A stretch of 64,000 nucleotides of DNA from an uncultured Alphaproteobacteria bacterium. GTDB taxonomy: Bacteria > Pseudomonadota > Alphaproteobacteria > Caulobacterales > Hyphomonadaceae. How positions within the stretch are numbered: position 1 is the stretch's first letter; each line of letters begins with the position of its first letter. The position numbers were made by a program, and so were the translations under genes. The DNA is taken from positions 19,977 through 83,976 of the forward strand of contig CAIKWZ010000001.1 of NCBI GenBank assembly GCA_903831255.1, in the 5' to 3' direction. Positions 26,888-36,690 of the stretch are shown here, in pieces. Under the pieces are notes generated by a model, which had not been told where the DNA came from, did no database searches, and saw only the letters and a program-made list of their open reading frames with translations.

Positions 26888-28174
26888 TCAGGCCGGGCGC
26901 CTCGCATAGAGCCCGAAGCCCGCGATGATGAGATAGCACACGGCCGGAAGGGCCATGGCGACGGCGAGACTGCCAGATGCGTCCGCGATCATTCCGGTCA
27001 GGAGCGGGATAACCGCTCCCCCGAAGATCGCGACGTTGATAATGCCCGACCCGTCGGCAGCCCTGGGGCCGAGCTTCTCGCAGGCCAGAGCAAAGATGGT
27101 CGGGAACATGATGGAGTTCATGAGACCGATCGCAAGGAGGCTGTAGCCGGAGACCTCTCCCACACTCTGCGTGGACAGGACGATCAGCGCGATCGCACCG
27201 GCGGCGGTGAAGGCCAGTACGATCCCCGGGCTGATCAGCCTCAGAATCAGCGATCCGATGAAGCGACCGATCATGGCGCCGCCCCAATAGACGCCGATGA
27301 GCTTGCCGGCGTCCTGCTCGCCAAGACCCATCACATGGGCCTGCATGAGATAGTTCACAATCAGCGATCCGATCGCCACTTCAGCGCCGACATAGAGAAA
27401 GATGCAGAGCGCGCCGAGACCGAAGCGGGGACGAGCCAGAAGATCGAGGCCCGCAAGACCGCCGCTCGCCTCGTGGGTCTCGCCCTTCAGTCGATTGCGG
27501 AACATCCAGACCACGAGCGCGACCACCAGAAGGGCTGCGGCGAGGCCTGCATATCCGTTGACGATCGCCCGGCTCTCTTCCGTGCGATAGGCCTGAAGCT
27601 CGGCGCCTGAGAGCTGATCAGCACTCACATTGGCGATACTTCCCAAAATAAGTATGGCGCCGAAAATCGGAAAAATGGTGGTGCCCAGCGAGTTGAACGC
27701 CTGAGCGAAGGTCAGCCGCGAATGCGATGTCTTAGCCGGTCCGAGAAGCGAAATGAGAGGGTTCGAGACCACCTGAACGATCACCACGCCCGAGGCGAGG
27801 ACGAACAGAGCCAGGAGAAAAAGGGCGTAGGTCGCGCTGGCCGCCGCCGGGATAAACATCAGACAGCCCAGCATCATCGCCGAGAGCCCGGCGACTGCCC
27901 CACGCATATAGCCTATGCGCTTGACGAGGCGCGCGCCGGGGATCCCGATCACCAGATAGGCGGTGAAGAAGCAGAACTGCACCAGCATGGCCTGGGTGTA
28001 GTTCAGGGTGAACAGCTCCTTGAGCTTGGGGATGATGACGTCGTTCAGCGACGTGATCCCTCCGAAGATGAAGAAGAGGACCATGACAAAGATACGAAGC
28101 TCAGGCGCATCGATATGCCCCGGAGATGATCCGCCTTCAGGGCTGGTCGCGGCGGGTTCAGGGGCAAGCGCCAT
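26888..28174 (-). CDS. Sugar MFS transporter, FucP / glucose-galactose type
   Basis: A 428-aa permease with 12 predicted helices of the fucose/glucose/galactose:proton symporter family. Hallmarks are FFIFGGITSLNDVIIPKLKE near residue 40, the QFCFFTAYLV helix and the cytoplasmic GVVIVQVVSNPLISLLGP segment. The ATG at 28174 is chosen because AGGAG lies 6 bases upstream. It is the last gene of the glucan operon, 23 bases after the GH3 gene, so it probably imports the glucose or short oligomers released by GH3 and GH16. Confidence 0.88.
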   Translation of the reverse strand: MALAPEPAATSPEGGSSPGHIDAPELRIFVMVLFFIFGGITSLNDVIIPKLKELFTLNYTQAMLVQFCFFTAYLVIGIPGARLVKRIGYMRGAVAGLSAMMLGCLMFIPAAASATYALFLLALFVLASGVVIVQVVSNPLISLLGPAKTSHSRLTFAQAFNSLGTTIFPIFGAILILGSIANVSADQLSGAELQAYRTEESRAIVNGYAGLAAALLVVALVVWMFRNRLKGETHEASGGLAGLDLLARPRFGLGALCIFLYVGAEVAIGSLIVNYLMQAHVMGLGEQDAGKLIGVYWGGAMIGRFIGSLILRLISPGIVLAFTAAGAIALIVLSTQSVGEVSGYSLLAIGLMNSIMFPTIFALACEKLGPRAADGSGIINVAIFGGAVIPLLTGMIADASGSLAVAMALPAVCYLIIAGFGLYARRPA

Positions 28175-28197
28175 CTTCATCTCCTGGCGTGAGCGTC

Positions 28198-30618
28198 TCA
28201 GAAAGGACCGACGCATCCCTCGGCCGGATCACCCGGGACGAGACTGATGCGCTCGACATCGAAGCTGAAAGCGGCGTCCGCTTCAAGTGTCACGCCGCGC
28301 GCACCCGCTCCCACACAGGTCACAGGGATATGCAGATTGCGCCAATCCTTGCCCGCCGCGAGCTCGAAGCTCGAGGTCAGATCGACCTTCGAAGCGCCCG
28401 CTGGCGCGACGGCAGAGAGGGTCAGGCGAGCCGATGGACGCTGGGGAACCCGCACCCGGAGCACGAGCGTCGCATCCTCAGGAAGGGAGGCTTCACCCCA
28501 CTCAAGGCGCAGGCGAGCCGGACCGCTCCAGACAAGACGACGGGCATCCTCCTGAGCGGCCAGATCGAACGCCTTCAGCGACAGCCCGCCGTTGGGGCTC
28601 GCCCCCTGGAGGTTAGCCAGTCGCGACGGCCCGCCGGCATCCTCGGCCGACGCATTGACGGACGGATCCAGTCCACGCTCAAAGATGCGGCGCTGCGAGG
28701 CGGATCCCGCATCGAGCAGAGAACAGGCAGTGTCAAACTCTGCTGCCCCCGGAGGCGCAGCGTAGGACCCGCCCGCTCCCAAGGGAAAGAGAGCTTCGCT
28801 GCGCGCCGTGCAGTCCTTCGGCCACGCGAAGGACAGTCGACCTGAAAAATCGTATCGGGGCTTTTTGTCCTGGGTTGCGACCAGCACATCGGCGACACCC
28901 GTCCCTTCGCTGCCCGGCAGCCAGGCGGCTACAAACGCATCGGCGAGGGCGAGCTCTCGATTGCTCCAGAGCGGACGACCCGACACAAGGACGGCAACGG
29001 TCGGAATTCCTTCAGCCTTGAACCGTCGGAGCAGACGAAGACCGGCCTCATCTCTCAGGACGTGGTCGTCACGATCGCCGACGAACTCGGCATAGGCTTC
29101 TTCTCCGAACACGACGATCGCAAGATCGGGACGTTCCTGATAGCTCCCATCCACAGACAGGCGAGCCGTTCCGCCGCTCTCGGACAGAACCCTGGAAAAA
29201 CCCTGAAAGATTGAGGTCGACCCGCGGAAATCCGCATTGGCGAGGGTCCCGCCCCCCTGCCACGTAATGGACCAGCCTCCGGTCTGCCGGGGCACGTCAT
29301 CCGCCGCCGGACCGGCCACCAGGACCTTCGCTGAGGCCGATATCGGCAGCACGCCATTATTCTTGAGGAGCACAAGCGATTTGCGGACCGCCTCACGAGC
29401 CAGCTCCCTGTGCTCGTCAGACCCCAGACGCTCCCAGTCGCCCGCAAGCTGACGTTCGGAGGGCCGCGGCTTGTCGAACAGGCCGTAAGCCAGCTTCAGA
29501 CGGAGCACCCGAAGAACCGCCTCGTCGATCCGGGTCAGGGGAATGCGACCATCCTTCGCCTGAGCTAGAAGGGTCTCGTAGAGCCCCTTCCAATCCTCAG
29601 GGACCATGTAGACATCGAGCCCCGCCATGAGAGAGGCCGGGCAGTCTGCGTTTGTGCACCCCTCAAGCTCTCCATGCCCGTTCCAGTCGCCGACGACCGG
29701 TCCCTTGAACCCCAGCTCTCCCCGGAGAAGTCCGGTCAGATGCTCCTCGCTGGCGTGCATCTTTTGACCATTCACGGAAGAGAACGACGCCATCACGGAG
29801 CCCACTCCCGCGGCGAACGCCTGACGGTAGGGAGAGACGTGAACGCGCTTCAGTTCTTCCATGTCGCCGACCGCATCGCCCCGATCCTTGCCGCGCGTTC
29901 CTCCATCCGCAAAAAAATGCTTGGCGGTGGCGATAATCCTGGACTGGTCCAGAAAGTCCGGCGATCCGGGAGCGCCCTGCAACCCTTCAATAACGGCGCC
30001 TCCCAGCTCCGACACCAGCTCCGGGTCCGAGGAGAAGCTTTCATATGTCCGGCCCCAGCGGATGTCCGTGGTGACGGCCAGCGTCGGCGCAAAGGTCCAG
30101 TCGATCCCCGTCACAGCGACTTCGGCAGCGGTCGCCTCGCCAATCCGTTTCAGCAGATCAGAATCGCGCGTTGCGCCCAGTCCGATGTTGTGGGGAAAAA
30201 CGGTGGCCCCGGGAACATTATTGTGTCCGTGCAGGGCGTCGGTCGCCCAGAGGGCCGGAATGACGATCTGCCCGTCCGACATCGGAGCCGACGAGGCGTC
30301 CCAGTAAGCGTCAGCCAGCTTCAGCCACTCTTCGGCGGACGCCAGATCATTCCCGCCCGGACCGCTGTTGCCGCCGTTGAGGATGACCCCGAACCGGTAG
30401 CGTTCCACATCTTCGGGCGTGATGGTGGAGATATCCGGCATCACGAGCTGGGCGATCTTCCTGTCCAGCGACATGCCGGCGAGAATTTCACGCGCCCGCT
30501 TGTCCATCGCGGCGTCAGCTGCGCCCGCATCACCGCTATTGCCGGTGGGGCTGCAGCTCGTGGCGACCAGCCAGGCGAAAGCAAGAAAAAGGCCTCTCAA
30601 GGCAGACGCCGGTGTCAT
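28198..30618 (-). CDS. GH3 exo-beta-glucosidase lipoprotein
   Basis: An 806-aa glycoside hydrolase of family 3, close to ExoP-type exo-1,3/1,4-beta-glucanases. The AKHFFADGGTRGKDRGD segment near residue 231 and the nucleophile Asp in VVGDWNGHGEL near 309 are clear. After the GH3 N and C domains comes a beta-rich C-terminal module from about residue 660 that may bind carbohydrate. The N-terminus (LVATSC) looks like a lipobox, placing it on a membrane surface. Its start overlaps the GH16 stop as ATGA. It would release glucose from oligosaccharides made by GH16. Confidence 0.92.
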   Translation of the reverse strand: MTPASALRGLFLAFAWLVATSCSPTGNSGDAGAADAAMDKRAREILAGMSLDRKIAQLVMPDISTITPEDVERYRFGVILNGGNSGPGGNDLASAEEWLKLADAYWDASSAPMSDGQIVIPALWATDALHGHNNVPGATVFPHNIGLGATRDSDLLKRIGEATAAEVAVTGIDWTFAPTLAVTTDIRWGRTYESFSSDPELVSELGGAVIEGLQGAPGSPDFLDQSRIIATAKHFFADGGTRGKDRGDAVGDMEELKRVHVSPYRQAFAAGVGSVMASFSSVNGQKMHASEEHLTGLLRGELGFKGPVVGDWNGHGELEGCTNADCPASLMAGLDVYMVPEDWKGLYETLLAQAKDGRIPLTRIDEAVLRVLRLKLAYGLFDKPRPSERQLAGDWERLGSDEHRELAREAVRKSLVLLKNNGVLPISASAKVLVAGPAADDVPRQTGGWSITWQGGGTLANADFRGSTSIFQGFSRVLSESGGTARLSVDGSYQERPDLAIVVFGEEAYAEFVGDRDDHVLRDEAGLRLLRRFKAEGIPTVAVLVSGRPLWSNRELALADAFVAAWLPGSEGTGVADVLVATQDKKPRYDFSGRLSFAWPKDCTARSEALFPLGAGGSYAAPPGAAEFDTACSLLDAGSASQRRIFERGLDPSVNASAEDAGGPSRLANLQGASPNGGLSLKAFDLAAQEDARRLVWSGPARLRLEWGEASLPEDATLVLRVRVPQRPSARLTLSAVAPAGASKVDLTSSFELAAGKDWRNLHIPVTCVGAGARGVTLEADAAFSFDVERISLVPGDPAEGCVGPF

Positions 30619-31481
30619 CGTTTATCCTTTGGATCTGGACGCTGGTAGACGCGGACGTAGTCGACCTCCATTCGTGCCGGGAAGGCTTCCTCCTCAATGC
30701 CTCGCTGTCCGCCCCAGACACCACCCACGGCGACATTAAGAAGAATGTGCATCGGCTGATCGAAGGGCCATCTCGCCCTGTCCTTGCGGACCTTTTTGAA
30801 CAGGAAACGCGGCTCGTCGTCGACGGCCATCGCGATGTGATCGGGGGTCCAGAGCAGCTGATAGCGATGCATCTCGTCACACGCCCCGTCGATCTTGAAA
30901 ATCGAAGTCTTCTGGCTGCCCTTCGAGAAGTTGAAGGTTCGTGTGTGGATCGTCTGATTGATCTCTTCTGGCGCAAAACCGACATGCTCCATGATGTCGA
31001 TCTCTCCTCCCTCCGGCCAGACGACGTTGGGATCCTCCGGGAGCATCCAGATCGCCGGCCAGGACCCGACCACGCACGGCACGCGCGCGCGGATTTCGAA
31101 GAACCCGTAGGTCCAGCTGGCCTTGCCTTGAGTGAACAGACGGGCGGAGGTGAATTTCTGTCCGCCATAGTCCGGAACGCTTTCGGACGAGAGCGTCTCG
31201 GCACGCGCCTCGATCACCAGAACGCCGTTCTCGATGCGGGAGTTCTCAAGCCGGCCTTTTGAGTAATACTGACGCTCCTGATTGTACCAACCAATCGGGT
31301 TGCGATGGATATCGTAGGCCCATCGTGCCGGATCCGGCAGGCCATCAACGTCGAATTCATCAGAAAAGACGAGCTCATAGCCCGGCGGCGGACGATGAGG
31401 GACCGACTGAGGTTCGGCGACAGCCAGTCCCGATGCTGAGCACAAAACCGCCCAAAGGGCCGCAATGCGTGTCGCTCCCAT
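30615..31481 (-). CDS. GH16 endo-beta-glucanase (laminarinase-like)
   Basis: A 288-aa secreted GH16 enzyme. The catalytic motif GGEIDIMEHVG near residue 157 contains the Glu-x-Asp-x-x-Glu arrangement of beta-1,3(4)-glucanases. Other family segments are SDEFDVDGLPDPARWAYD, YGFFEIRARVP and FLLNVAVGGVWGG-like FDQPMHILLNVAVGG. A signal peptide ends near LAVAEP. The ATG at 31481 follows a GGAGGG site. The stop overlaps the GH3 start. It should cut laminarin-type or mixed-linkage glucan outside the inner membrane. Confidence 0.92.
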   Translation of the reverse strand: MGATRIAALWAVLCSASGLAVAEPQSVPHRPPPGYELVFSDEFDVDGLPDPARWAYDIHRNPIGWYNQERQYYSKGRLENSRIENGVLVIEARAETLSSESVPDYGGQKFTSARLFTQGKASWTYGFFEIRARVPCVVGSWPAIWMLPEDPNVVWPEGGEIDIMEHVGFAPEEINQTIHTRTFNFSKGSQKTSIFKIDGACDEMHRYQLLWTPDHIAMAVDDEPRFLFKKVRKDRARWPFDQPMHILLNVAVGGVWGGQRGIEEEAFPARMEVDYVRVYQRPDPKDKR

Positions 31482-31560
31482 AGTCCGATGCCCTCCAACT
31501 GCGGATGTTCGAAGATTCTGAGCGACGGCCTGCATGCGCAGACCGTCGCCCGGAATGTGA

Positions 31561-34260
31561 TCAGAACTTCACTCTCATGCGGCCGCCGACGGTGAGCGGA
31601 CGCGTAAAGAAGCGCGTATTGTCGAACTGCGTAATGATGATCGCCGCCTCGTGGACCGTGTCGGTCGCATTGTTGGCGTAGACCTCAAAGCGAAGCCGGT
31701 TGTCGGTTCCGTGCGAATAGCCCGCACCGACATCGAACGTCCAGTATCCGTCCACGCGATCATTGAGACGAAGGCGGGGATTGGCGGGGTTCTGAAAGTC
31801 CTGGCTGTTGAAGATCGTCATGAACTGCGAGGAGCGGTAGCCTGCAGAGACCACCCAGTCGAAGGAGCCCGTCTCGACATCGATGGTCTGAGACAATGAC
31901 GCATTCAGCTGCCAGCGAGGCGTGCGCGGAAGGCGCTTACCGTCGATGGACTGGAAGATCGCCTCGCTGGGCGCGACGTCGGACTGGAAGCGGAAGTCCT
32001 GGATCGGGCGCGAGTTCTTGATCTTGGCTTCCATCCACAACGCATTGAAGTCGAGGTTGAGGTTGGCAGGCAGATCAAAACCGCCTTCGAGGTTGAGGCC
32101 GTAGATCTCCGAGTCGGCGGCATTATAGCTGTAGGAGATCACCAGGGCCGTGTTGGTGTTGGGGGGCACCGGAATAGTGTTGCCCAGGGAGCTCTGGAAC
32201 GAGACGATCTGAGAGACCGACAGGAGCGAGGTAAAGACCTGATCGTCATAGTCGTTGTAGAAGAGCGACGCGTTGAGACGCGCTCCGATGTCACCGATGA
32301 GGAACTCGTTCTTGGATCCGATCTCATAGAGACGAACCTGCTCGGTTCCATAGGTCGGGGCCACGCCGGCGTCGCCGATGTTGTCGTTGAAGCCGCCCGA
32401 CTTGTGGCCGGTCGCGATCAGGGCGTAGAGGAGATTGTCGTCTGAAAGATCGTACTCTCCGCGCAGACGCCAGTCGATGAAATTGTCCTTCATCGAACCC
32501 GTCTGACGGAAAATCTGTCCCGGGAAAGGCAGGCCGTAGGTGAACTGGCCGCTGGGCTCGAAGCCCTGGCAGGTCCAGAAGTCGCCCGTGATCGTGTCCT
32601 GACACACCGGAAGACCCGGAACGAAACCGAAATGGCCTTCGAACGGCCCGTTGGCGAAGATGTCGTCGACGTTATCGCGAACGCCGAATTTCTTCACGCC
32701 GTTCATGTAGAAAGCGATCGCCTCAGCGTTGCTGACAGCTCCATCCTTGTTGGCGTCGGGATTGAAAATCGTGCGGCCCTGACCGGCGAACTCAAATCCT
32801 TCGGTGCCGACACGAACCCCGCCGCAGCAGTTGAAATTGCCGTCGCCAAGGGCGAAGCCATAGCGAGCGGCGATGCCTTCGCGGGATTTCTGGTCGTCGG
32901 TATATCTCAGACCGGCTGTCACCCGGAGCTTATCGTTCATCTCATAGGTCGCATCGCCATAGGCGGCCCATGATTCCGCATTCACATCGGGCATGTTGAA
33001 TTCAGCGCCCGAGAAGAACAGATTGCGGTCCGCAGCCGCGCCGAGGAAGGCGTACTGGTCTTCCTTGAAGTAGAGGCCGCCAAGATTCCAGATCAGCGGA
33101 CCCGTCGAGTCAAACAAACGGATCTCATGATAGTGCGATTTCGAATCCGTCACCGACTGGAAGCGCGACCAGTTATCCAGCTCTTCCTCGATCGTTCCGG
33201 GAAGGGAGGCCAGGCTTCCGATCAGACCCGAGTAAAAAGGTGCGATCGGGGTCGCCGCGTCGTAGTTATAGACCATGTCGCGGTAGCTGCCGGTATACTC
33301 GATGGTGAACGGGTCGGCCTTGTAGGTGACGACGCCGCGCACGCCCCAGTGTTCGATGTCGAGGTCAGGCGTATAGGCGCGGGCGACGACCTGACGGGGA
33401 TCCTTGATCTCATCAGGACGCACGCCATTGCCGAGAGGGTTGGCGTAATTGCTTCCGGTCCAGCCGGTTCCGGTTTCATGAATATAGTCGCCCGCCAGCA
33501 GGACGCTCAGGCGATCCGACGGCTTGACGAGAAGCTGGGCGCGATAGGCGAGATTGTCTTCCGCTTCGGCCACATCGATGTTCGTCACCGGCCCGACGTT
33601 CTGGTAGTAGCTGTCGTGGCTCAGCATCATGCCCGAAAAGCGGAACGCTGCATTGTCGCCGATCGGCACGTTCATCATGCCGCGAACCGACTTCTGGTTA
33701 TAATTGCCATACTCCGCCTCGAGCTCGGAATCCCAGACTCCAATGCCGGGCTTCCAGGCGATCGCATTGACCGATCCGGCCGTCGCGTTGCGGCCCCTCA
33801 GCGTGCCCTGGGGCCCGAAATTGACCTCGACGCGCTCGATATCGAAGAAGGCGGAACCGATTCCCGACGGACGCGGCACGTAGACCCCGTCAAAATGAAA
33901 GGCCGCCGCGGGATCGCCGAGCTCGGTGTTGTTGCTCGAGCCGACGCCCCGGATCCAGACTTCGACATTGCCGCCATTGTTGGCGACGGTCAGACCCGGA
34001 ATGACGTCGTTGAAATCGGTGATGTCCTGAATGCCGCGCTTCTTGATCTGATCCCCGCCAAACACAGCGGCGGTTCCGGCATAATCCTGAAGGTTCTGCT
34101 CGCGCCGATCGGCGGTGACGACGACGACGTCCCCATCCTCAGAGGTCTCGCCCACTGCGGGCGGATCGACCGGCTTAGTCTGCGCCGTCTGCGCAGAAGC
34201 CTGCGCCGCCAGGGCGCAGACGGAGGCTCCAAAGGTCAAAGCTACAGCCAGATTGCGCAT
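31561..34260 (-). CDS. TonB-dependent receptor of the glucan operon
   Basis: An 899-aa outer-membrane receptor with a signal peptide ending at AQASAQ, a TonB-box-like VVVVTADRR, a plug (FNDVIPGLTVANNGGNVEVW, IRGVGSSNNTELGD, VEVNFGPQGTLRGRNATAGS) and a long beta-barrel finishing GGRMRVKF. AAGGGA precedes the ATG. It is the first gene of the minus-strand run, followed 79 bases later by GH16. Tandem lac-like operators lie just upstream of its start. It probably imports beta-glucan oligosaccharides; that substrate is inferred from the two hydrolases. Confidence 0.93.
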   Translation of the reverse strand: MRNLAVALTFGASVCALAAQASAQTAQTKPVDPPAVGETSEDGDVVVVTADRREQNLQDYAGTAAVFGGDQIKKRGIQDITDFNDVIPGLTVANNGGNVEVWIRGVGSSNNTELGDPAAAFHFDGVYVPRPSGIGSAFFDIERVEVNFGPQGTLRGRNATAGSVNAIAWKPGIGVWDSELEAEYGNYNQKSVRGMMNVPIGDNAAFRFSGMMLSHDSYYQNVGPVTNIDVAEAEDNLAYRAQLLVKPSDRLSVLLAGDYIHETGTGWTGSNYANPLGNGVRPDEIKDPRQVVARAYTPDLDIEHWGVRGVVTYKADPFTIEYTGSYRDMVYNYDAATPIAPFYSGLIGSLASLPGTIEEELDNWSRFQSVTDSKSHYHEIRLFDSTGPLIWNLGGLYFKEDQYAFLGAAADRNLFFSGAEFNMPDVNAESWAAYGDATYEMNDKLRVTAGLRYTDDQKSREGIAARYGFALGDGNFNCCGGVRVGTEGFEFAGQGRTIFNPDANKDGAVSNAEAIAFYMNGVKKFGVRDNVDDIFANGPFEGHFGFVPGLPVCQDTITGDFWTCQGFEPSGQFTYGLPFPGQIFRQTGSMKDNFIDWRLRGEYDLSDDNLLYALIATGHKSGGFNDNIGDAGVAPTYGTEQVRLYEIGSKNEFLIGDIGARLNASLFYNDYDDQVFTSLLSVSQIVSFQSSLGNTIPVPPNTNTALVISYSYNAADSEIYGLNLEGGFDLPANLNLDFNALWMEAKIKNSRPIQDFRFQSDVAPSEAIFQSIDGKRLPRTPRWQLNASLSQTIDVETGSFDWVVSAGYRSSQFMTIFNSQDFQNPANPRLRLNDRVDGYWTFDVGAGYSHGTDNRLRFEVYANNATDTVHEAAIIITQFDNTRFFTRPLTVGGRMRVKF

Positions 34261-34316
34261 CGTTTGCGTTCCCTTCCTGTCCCAGTCTTTCGCTGACTAC
34301 CAAAACGCTAGCTGGA

Positions 34317-34334
34317 ATTGTGAGCGCTCGCAAT
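34317..34334 (+). promoter_or_regulatory. LacI-type operator 1
   Basis: An 18-bp near-perfect palindrome, ATTGTGAGC then GCTCGCAAT, with one mismatch between half-sites. It is almost identical to the classic Escherichia coli lac operator core. It lies between the divergent TonB receptor and the LacI-type regulator. Confidence 0.8.
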
Positions 34335-34339
34335 CCTTA

Positions 34340-34357
34340 ATTGTGATCGCTCCCAAT
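34340..34357 (+). promoter_or_regulatory. LacI-type operator 2
   Basis: A second copy, ATTGTGATC then GCTCCCAAT, with two mismatches between half-sites. Its centre is 23 bp from operator 1, about two helical turns, so two repressor dimers could bind the same DNA face next to each other. It ends 41 bases before the regulator ATG. Confidence 0.75.
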
Positions 34358-34397
34358 TTGACTTTGTATCAACTTTCATCTGTTTTAGACGGTGCTC

Positions 34398-35445
34398 ATG
34401 TCCAAGCGCGCCGACATAACGATAGATGACGTTGCGGAAGCTGCGGGGGTCTCCCGGCAGACGGTCTCGCGGGTCATCAACCGCGGCCCTCACGTTAAAC
34501 CCCTGGTCCGGGATCGGGTTCAGAAGGCGATCGACAGCCTCGGCTATGTCCCCAATCTCAGCGCCCGGCGCATGGCCGGATCGCGCTCCTATCTCATTCT
34601 CGCCATCAACGACCGCAAACGCACGATCGAGAACTGGGCGGCCGGACGGGGCAATGACTGGGTCGACCAGATGCTCTTCGGTGGCATGACCGAGTGCGAA
34701 CGACAGGGATACCACCTGCTCTTCGAACTGATCGACACGGAGACCGAGCCGGCGCTGCGTCAGCTGGCGAACGTGTCCGGCGCCCTGCGGCCGGATGGGG
34801 TGATCCTCACCCCGCCGCATTCAGACAACGCGGCCCTCTGCGCCTGGCTGACGGAGCGCTCTATCCCGTTCGCCCGCATCGGGCACAGGGACGGATCCCA
34901 CAGCGTGGACGTGTTCATGGACGAGGCCGGCGCTGCGTACGAGGCGACGCGCGGCCTCATCGCGCTTCGTCATTCCCGCATCGCCTATATCGCCGGCGCG
35001 CCCAATTACGGCGCCTCAGCCCAAAGGATCGCCGGCTATGAGCAGGCCCCTGAGGGAGGCGGGAGCAGGCCTCGGGACGTCGATGGTGGCGACCGGCGGG
35101 TTCAGTTTTCGGGCGGCGGCCGAGATTATTGACGTGATGCTCAAGGACGTACAAGCGCCGAGCGCGTTCATCTGCGACAATGACGAGATGGCGTTCGCCG
35201 CCCTCCACGTGGCCGCAAGCCACGGCCTTTCCGTCCCGCAGGATCTCTCGGTCATCAGCTTCGAGGATACGCCAGGGGTCAGATTCTCCGTGCCCCCGCT
35301 CACCGCGGTCCGCCAGCCGACAGCCGCCATGATCGCAAAGGCCTGCGAACGGCTGATCGCCCTCAGCCGCGGAGAGGAAGCCTGGGGCGCCTTCGAAATC
35401 CCCTACGAACTTATCATGCGCGACAGCACGGGCCCGGCTCCGTGA
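34398..35445 (+). pseudogene. LacI-family regulator, frameshifted at a CCCC run
   Basis: The first part encodes a classical LacI helix-turn-helix (ITIDDVAEAAGVSRQTVSRV, hinge LSARRMAG) and the N-half of the periplasmic-binding-like core up to QRIAGYEQA. The frame then runs out to a stop at 35132. The missing half continues in the next frame (LREAGAGLGTSMVATGG through FICDNDEMAFAAL, SVISFEDTPG and PYELIMRD) to a stop at 35445. Removing one C from the run at 35047-35050 restores a continuous repressor of 348 aa. As read, the protein would lose half its ligand-binding core and its dimer interface. It is either a real mutation or a one-base sequencing error. Confidence 0.85.
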
Positions 35446-36671
35446 CGCCGACCGAGAGCCCGGGAGCGGGGGCAGGTTTTCCGGGCCGAGCCTATGCTCT
35501 GGCCGCTCTGGGCTTCCATATCGCCTTCCTGCCCCTGTTCAACTTCGTGCTGCCCAGGCGGGTCGAGGCGCTCTTCGGAGCAGAGGCCGGGGTCCGACTC
35601 AGCGAAATCCTGATTATCGGCGCGATCACGGCGAGCCTCGCCAACATCGCGGCTGGCTGGATCGGCGACAGGATCATGAGAGTTCGGGGCAGCCGCCGGG
35701 AGCTTCTGGCCCTGAGCGCGATCCTGCTGGCTGGGACCTATGTTGGCTTCTCCCTCGCGGGCACCGCTCTCGAGCTGACCGCAGCCATGGTCGCATTCCA
35801 GATCGCCCTCAATCTGGGCCTCTCGCCCCTGAACGCCATGCTCGCCGATCAGGGCGCCGCAAGAGGACGGATGGCGGGCGTCCTGAACGCCGCTCTGCCC
35901 CTCTCGGCTCTGGCCGCCTCCGCTCTCGCCTTCATGTTCCCGACCGACAGCGCGCTCACCTTCTGGTCGATAGGCGGCCTATTGCTTGTCTTCATTTTAC
36001 CGCTCGCAATCCGACCGACGAGACACGCCAGCGACCCCGAAGCCGCCAATACGCCGACGGCTCCGGGTCTTGCCTCGAAGGGGACGAGGGCTGATCTCAT
36101 CCTCCTCTGGCTGGCGCGCCTTCTCGTGCAGTTCGGCGCAGGATTTCTTCTCACCTACCTGTTCCTGTTTGTTTCGACCCCGTCCGGGGCGGACGCCCCC
36201 CTGACGGAGATCGAGGCAAGCCGGCGGGTCGGCTGGATGACCTTTTTCGGGGCGATTCTCGCTATCCTCGGAGCGATCGGATCGGGTCGTCTCTCGGAAA
36301 AACTGGGGCGGAAAAAAACTCTGCTGATCGTCAGCGCCCTGCTCATCGCGGCGAGCCTCGCCCTGATCTCCGCCCGCGCGAACGTCCTCGTCCTGATTTC
36401 CGCCTTCGCGCTGTTTCAGTTTGCGCTGGCCTGCTTCCTTACCCTTCACACCGCTGCGACAGGAGAGATGCTTCTGGCGCACCCCGACCGGGGCGCTCTC
36501 CTTGGCCTCATGAACCTCGCGAACACCCTGCCGCTGATCGGCCTTCCGGGCCTGACCCTTCTGCTCCTGAAGCGCGGCGAAGCCGGGAGCTTTGGCGACG
36601 TACTTGCGATCTGCGCTTTTGCCTCCGCTGCAGCGGCCCTCTGCCTCGCGCCCATCCGCCGGTTGCGATAG
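35442..36671 (+). CDS. MFS transporter coupled to the LacI-type regulator
   Basis: A 409-aa permease with 12 predicted helices and a cytoplasmic loop near residue 190. The start is a GTG at 35442 that overlaps the regulator stop as GTGA, implying translational coupling to the second half of the LacI gene. MFS motif A-like IGDRIMRVRGSRRE lies near residue 70, and a second copy, GSGRLSEKLGRKKT, begins the C-terminal half. Being linked to the glucan regulator, it may carry a sugar or oligosaccharide; the substrate is not visible. Confidence 0.83.
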   Translation: MTPTESPGAGAGFPGRAYALAALGFHIAFLPLFNFVLPRRVEALFGAEAGVRLSEILIIGAITASLANIAAGWIGDRIMRVRGSRRELLALSAILLAGTYVGFSLAGTALELTAAMVAFQIALNLGLSPLNAMLADQGAARGRMAGVLNAALPLSALAASALAFMFPTDSALTFWSIGGLLLVFILPLAIRPTRHASDPEAANTPTAPGLASKGTRADLILLWLARLLVQFGAGFLLTYLFLFVSTPSGADAPLTEIEASRRVGWMTFFGAILAILGAIGSGRLSEKLGRKKTLLIVSALLIAASLALISARANVLVLISAFALFQFALACFLTLHTAATGEMLLAHPDRGALLGLMNLANTLPLIGLPGLTLLLLKRGEAGSFGDVLAICAFASAAAALCLAPIRRLR

Positions 36672-36690
36672 GAGGAGATCCGGTCGCGGC

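Noticed and set aside
33127..34296. 389-codon open frame antisense to a TonB receptor
   Set aside because: The receptor is unmistakable; the antisense product looks like a mirror of receptor codons.
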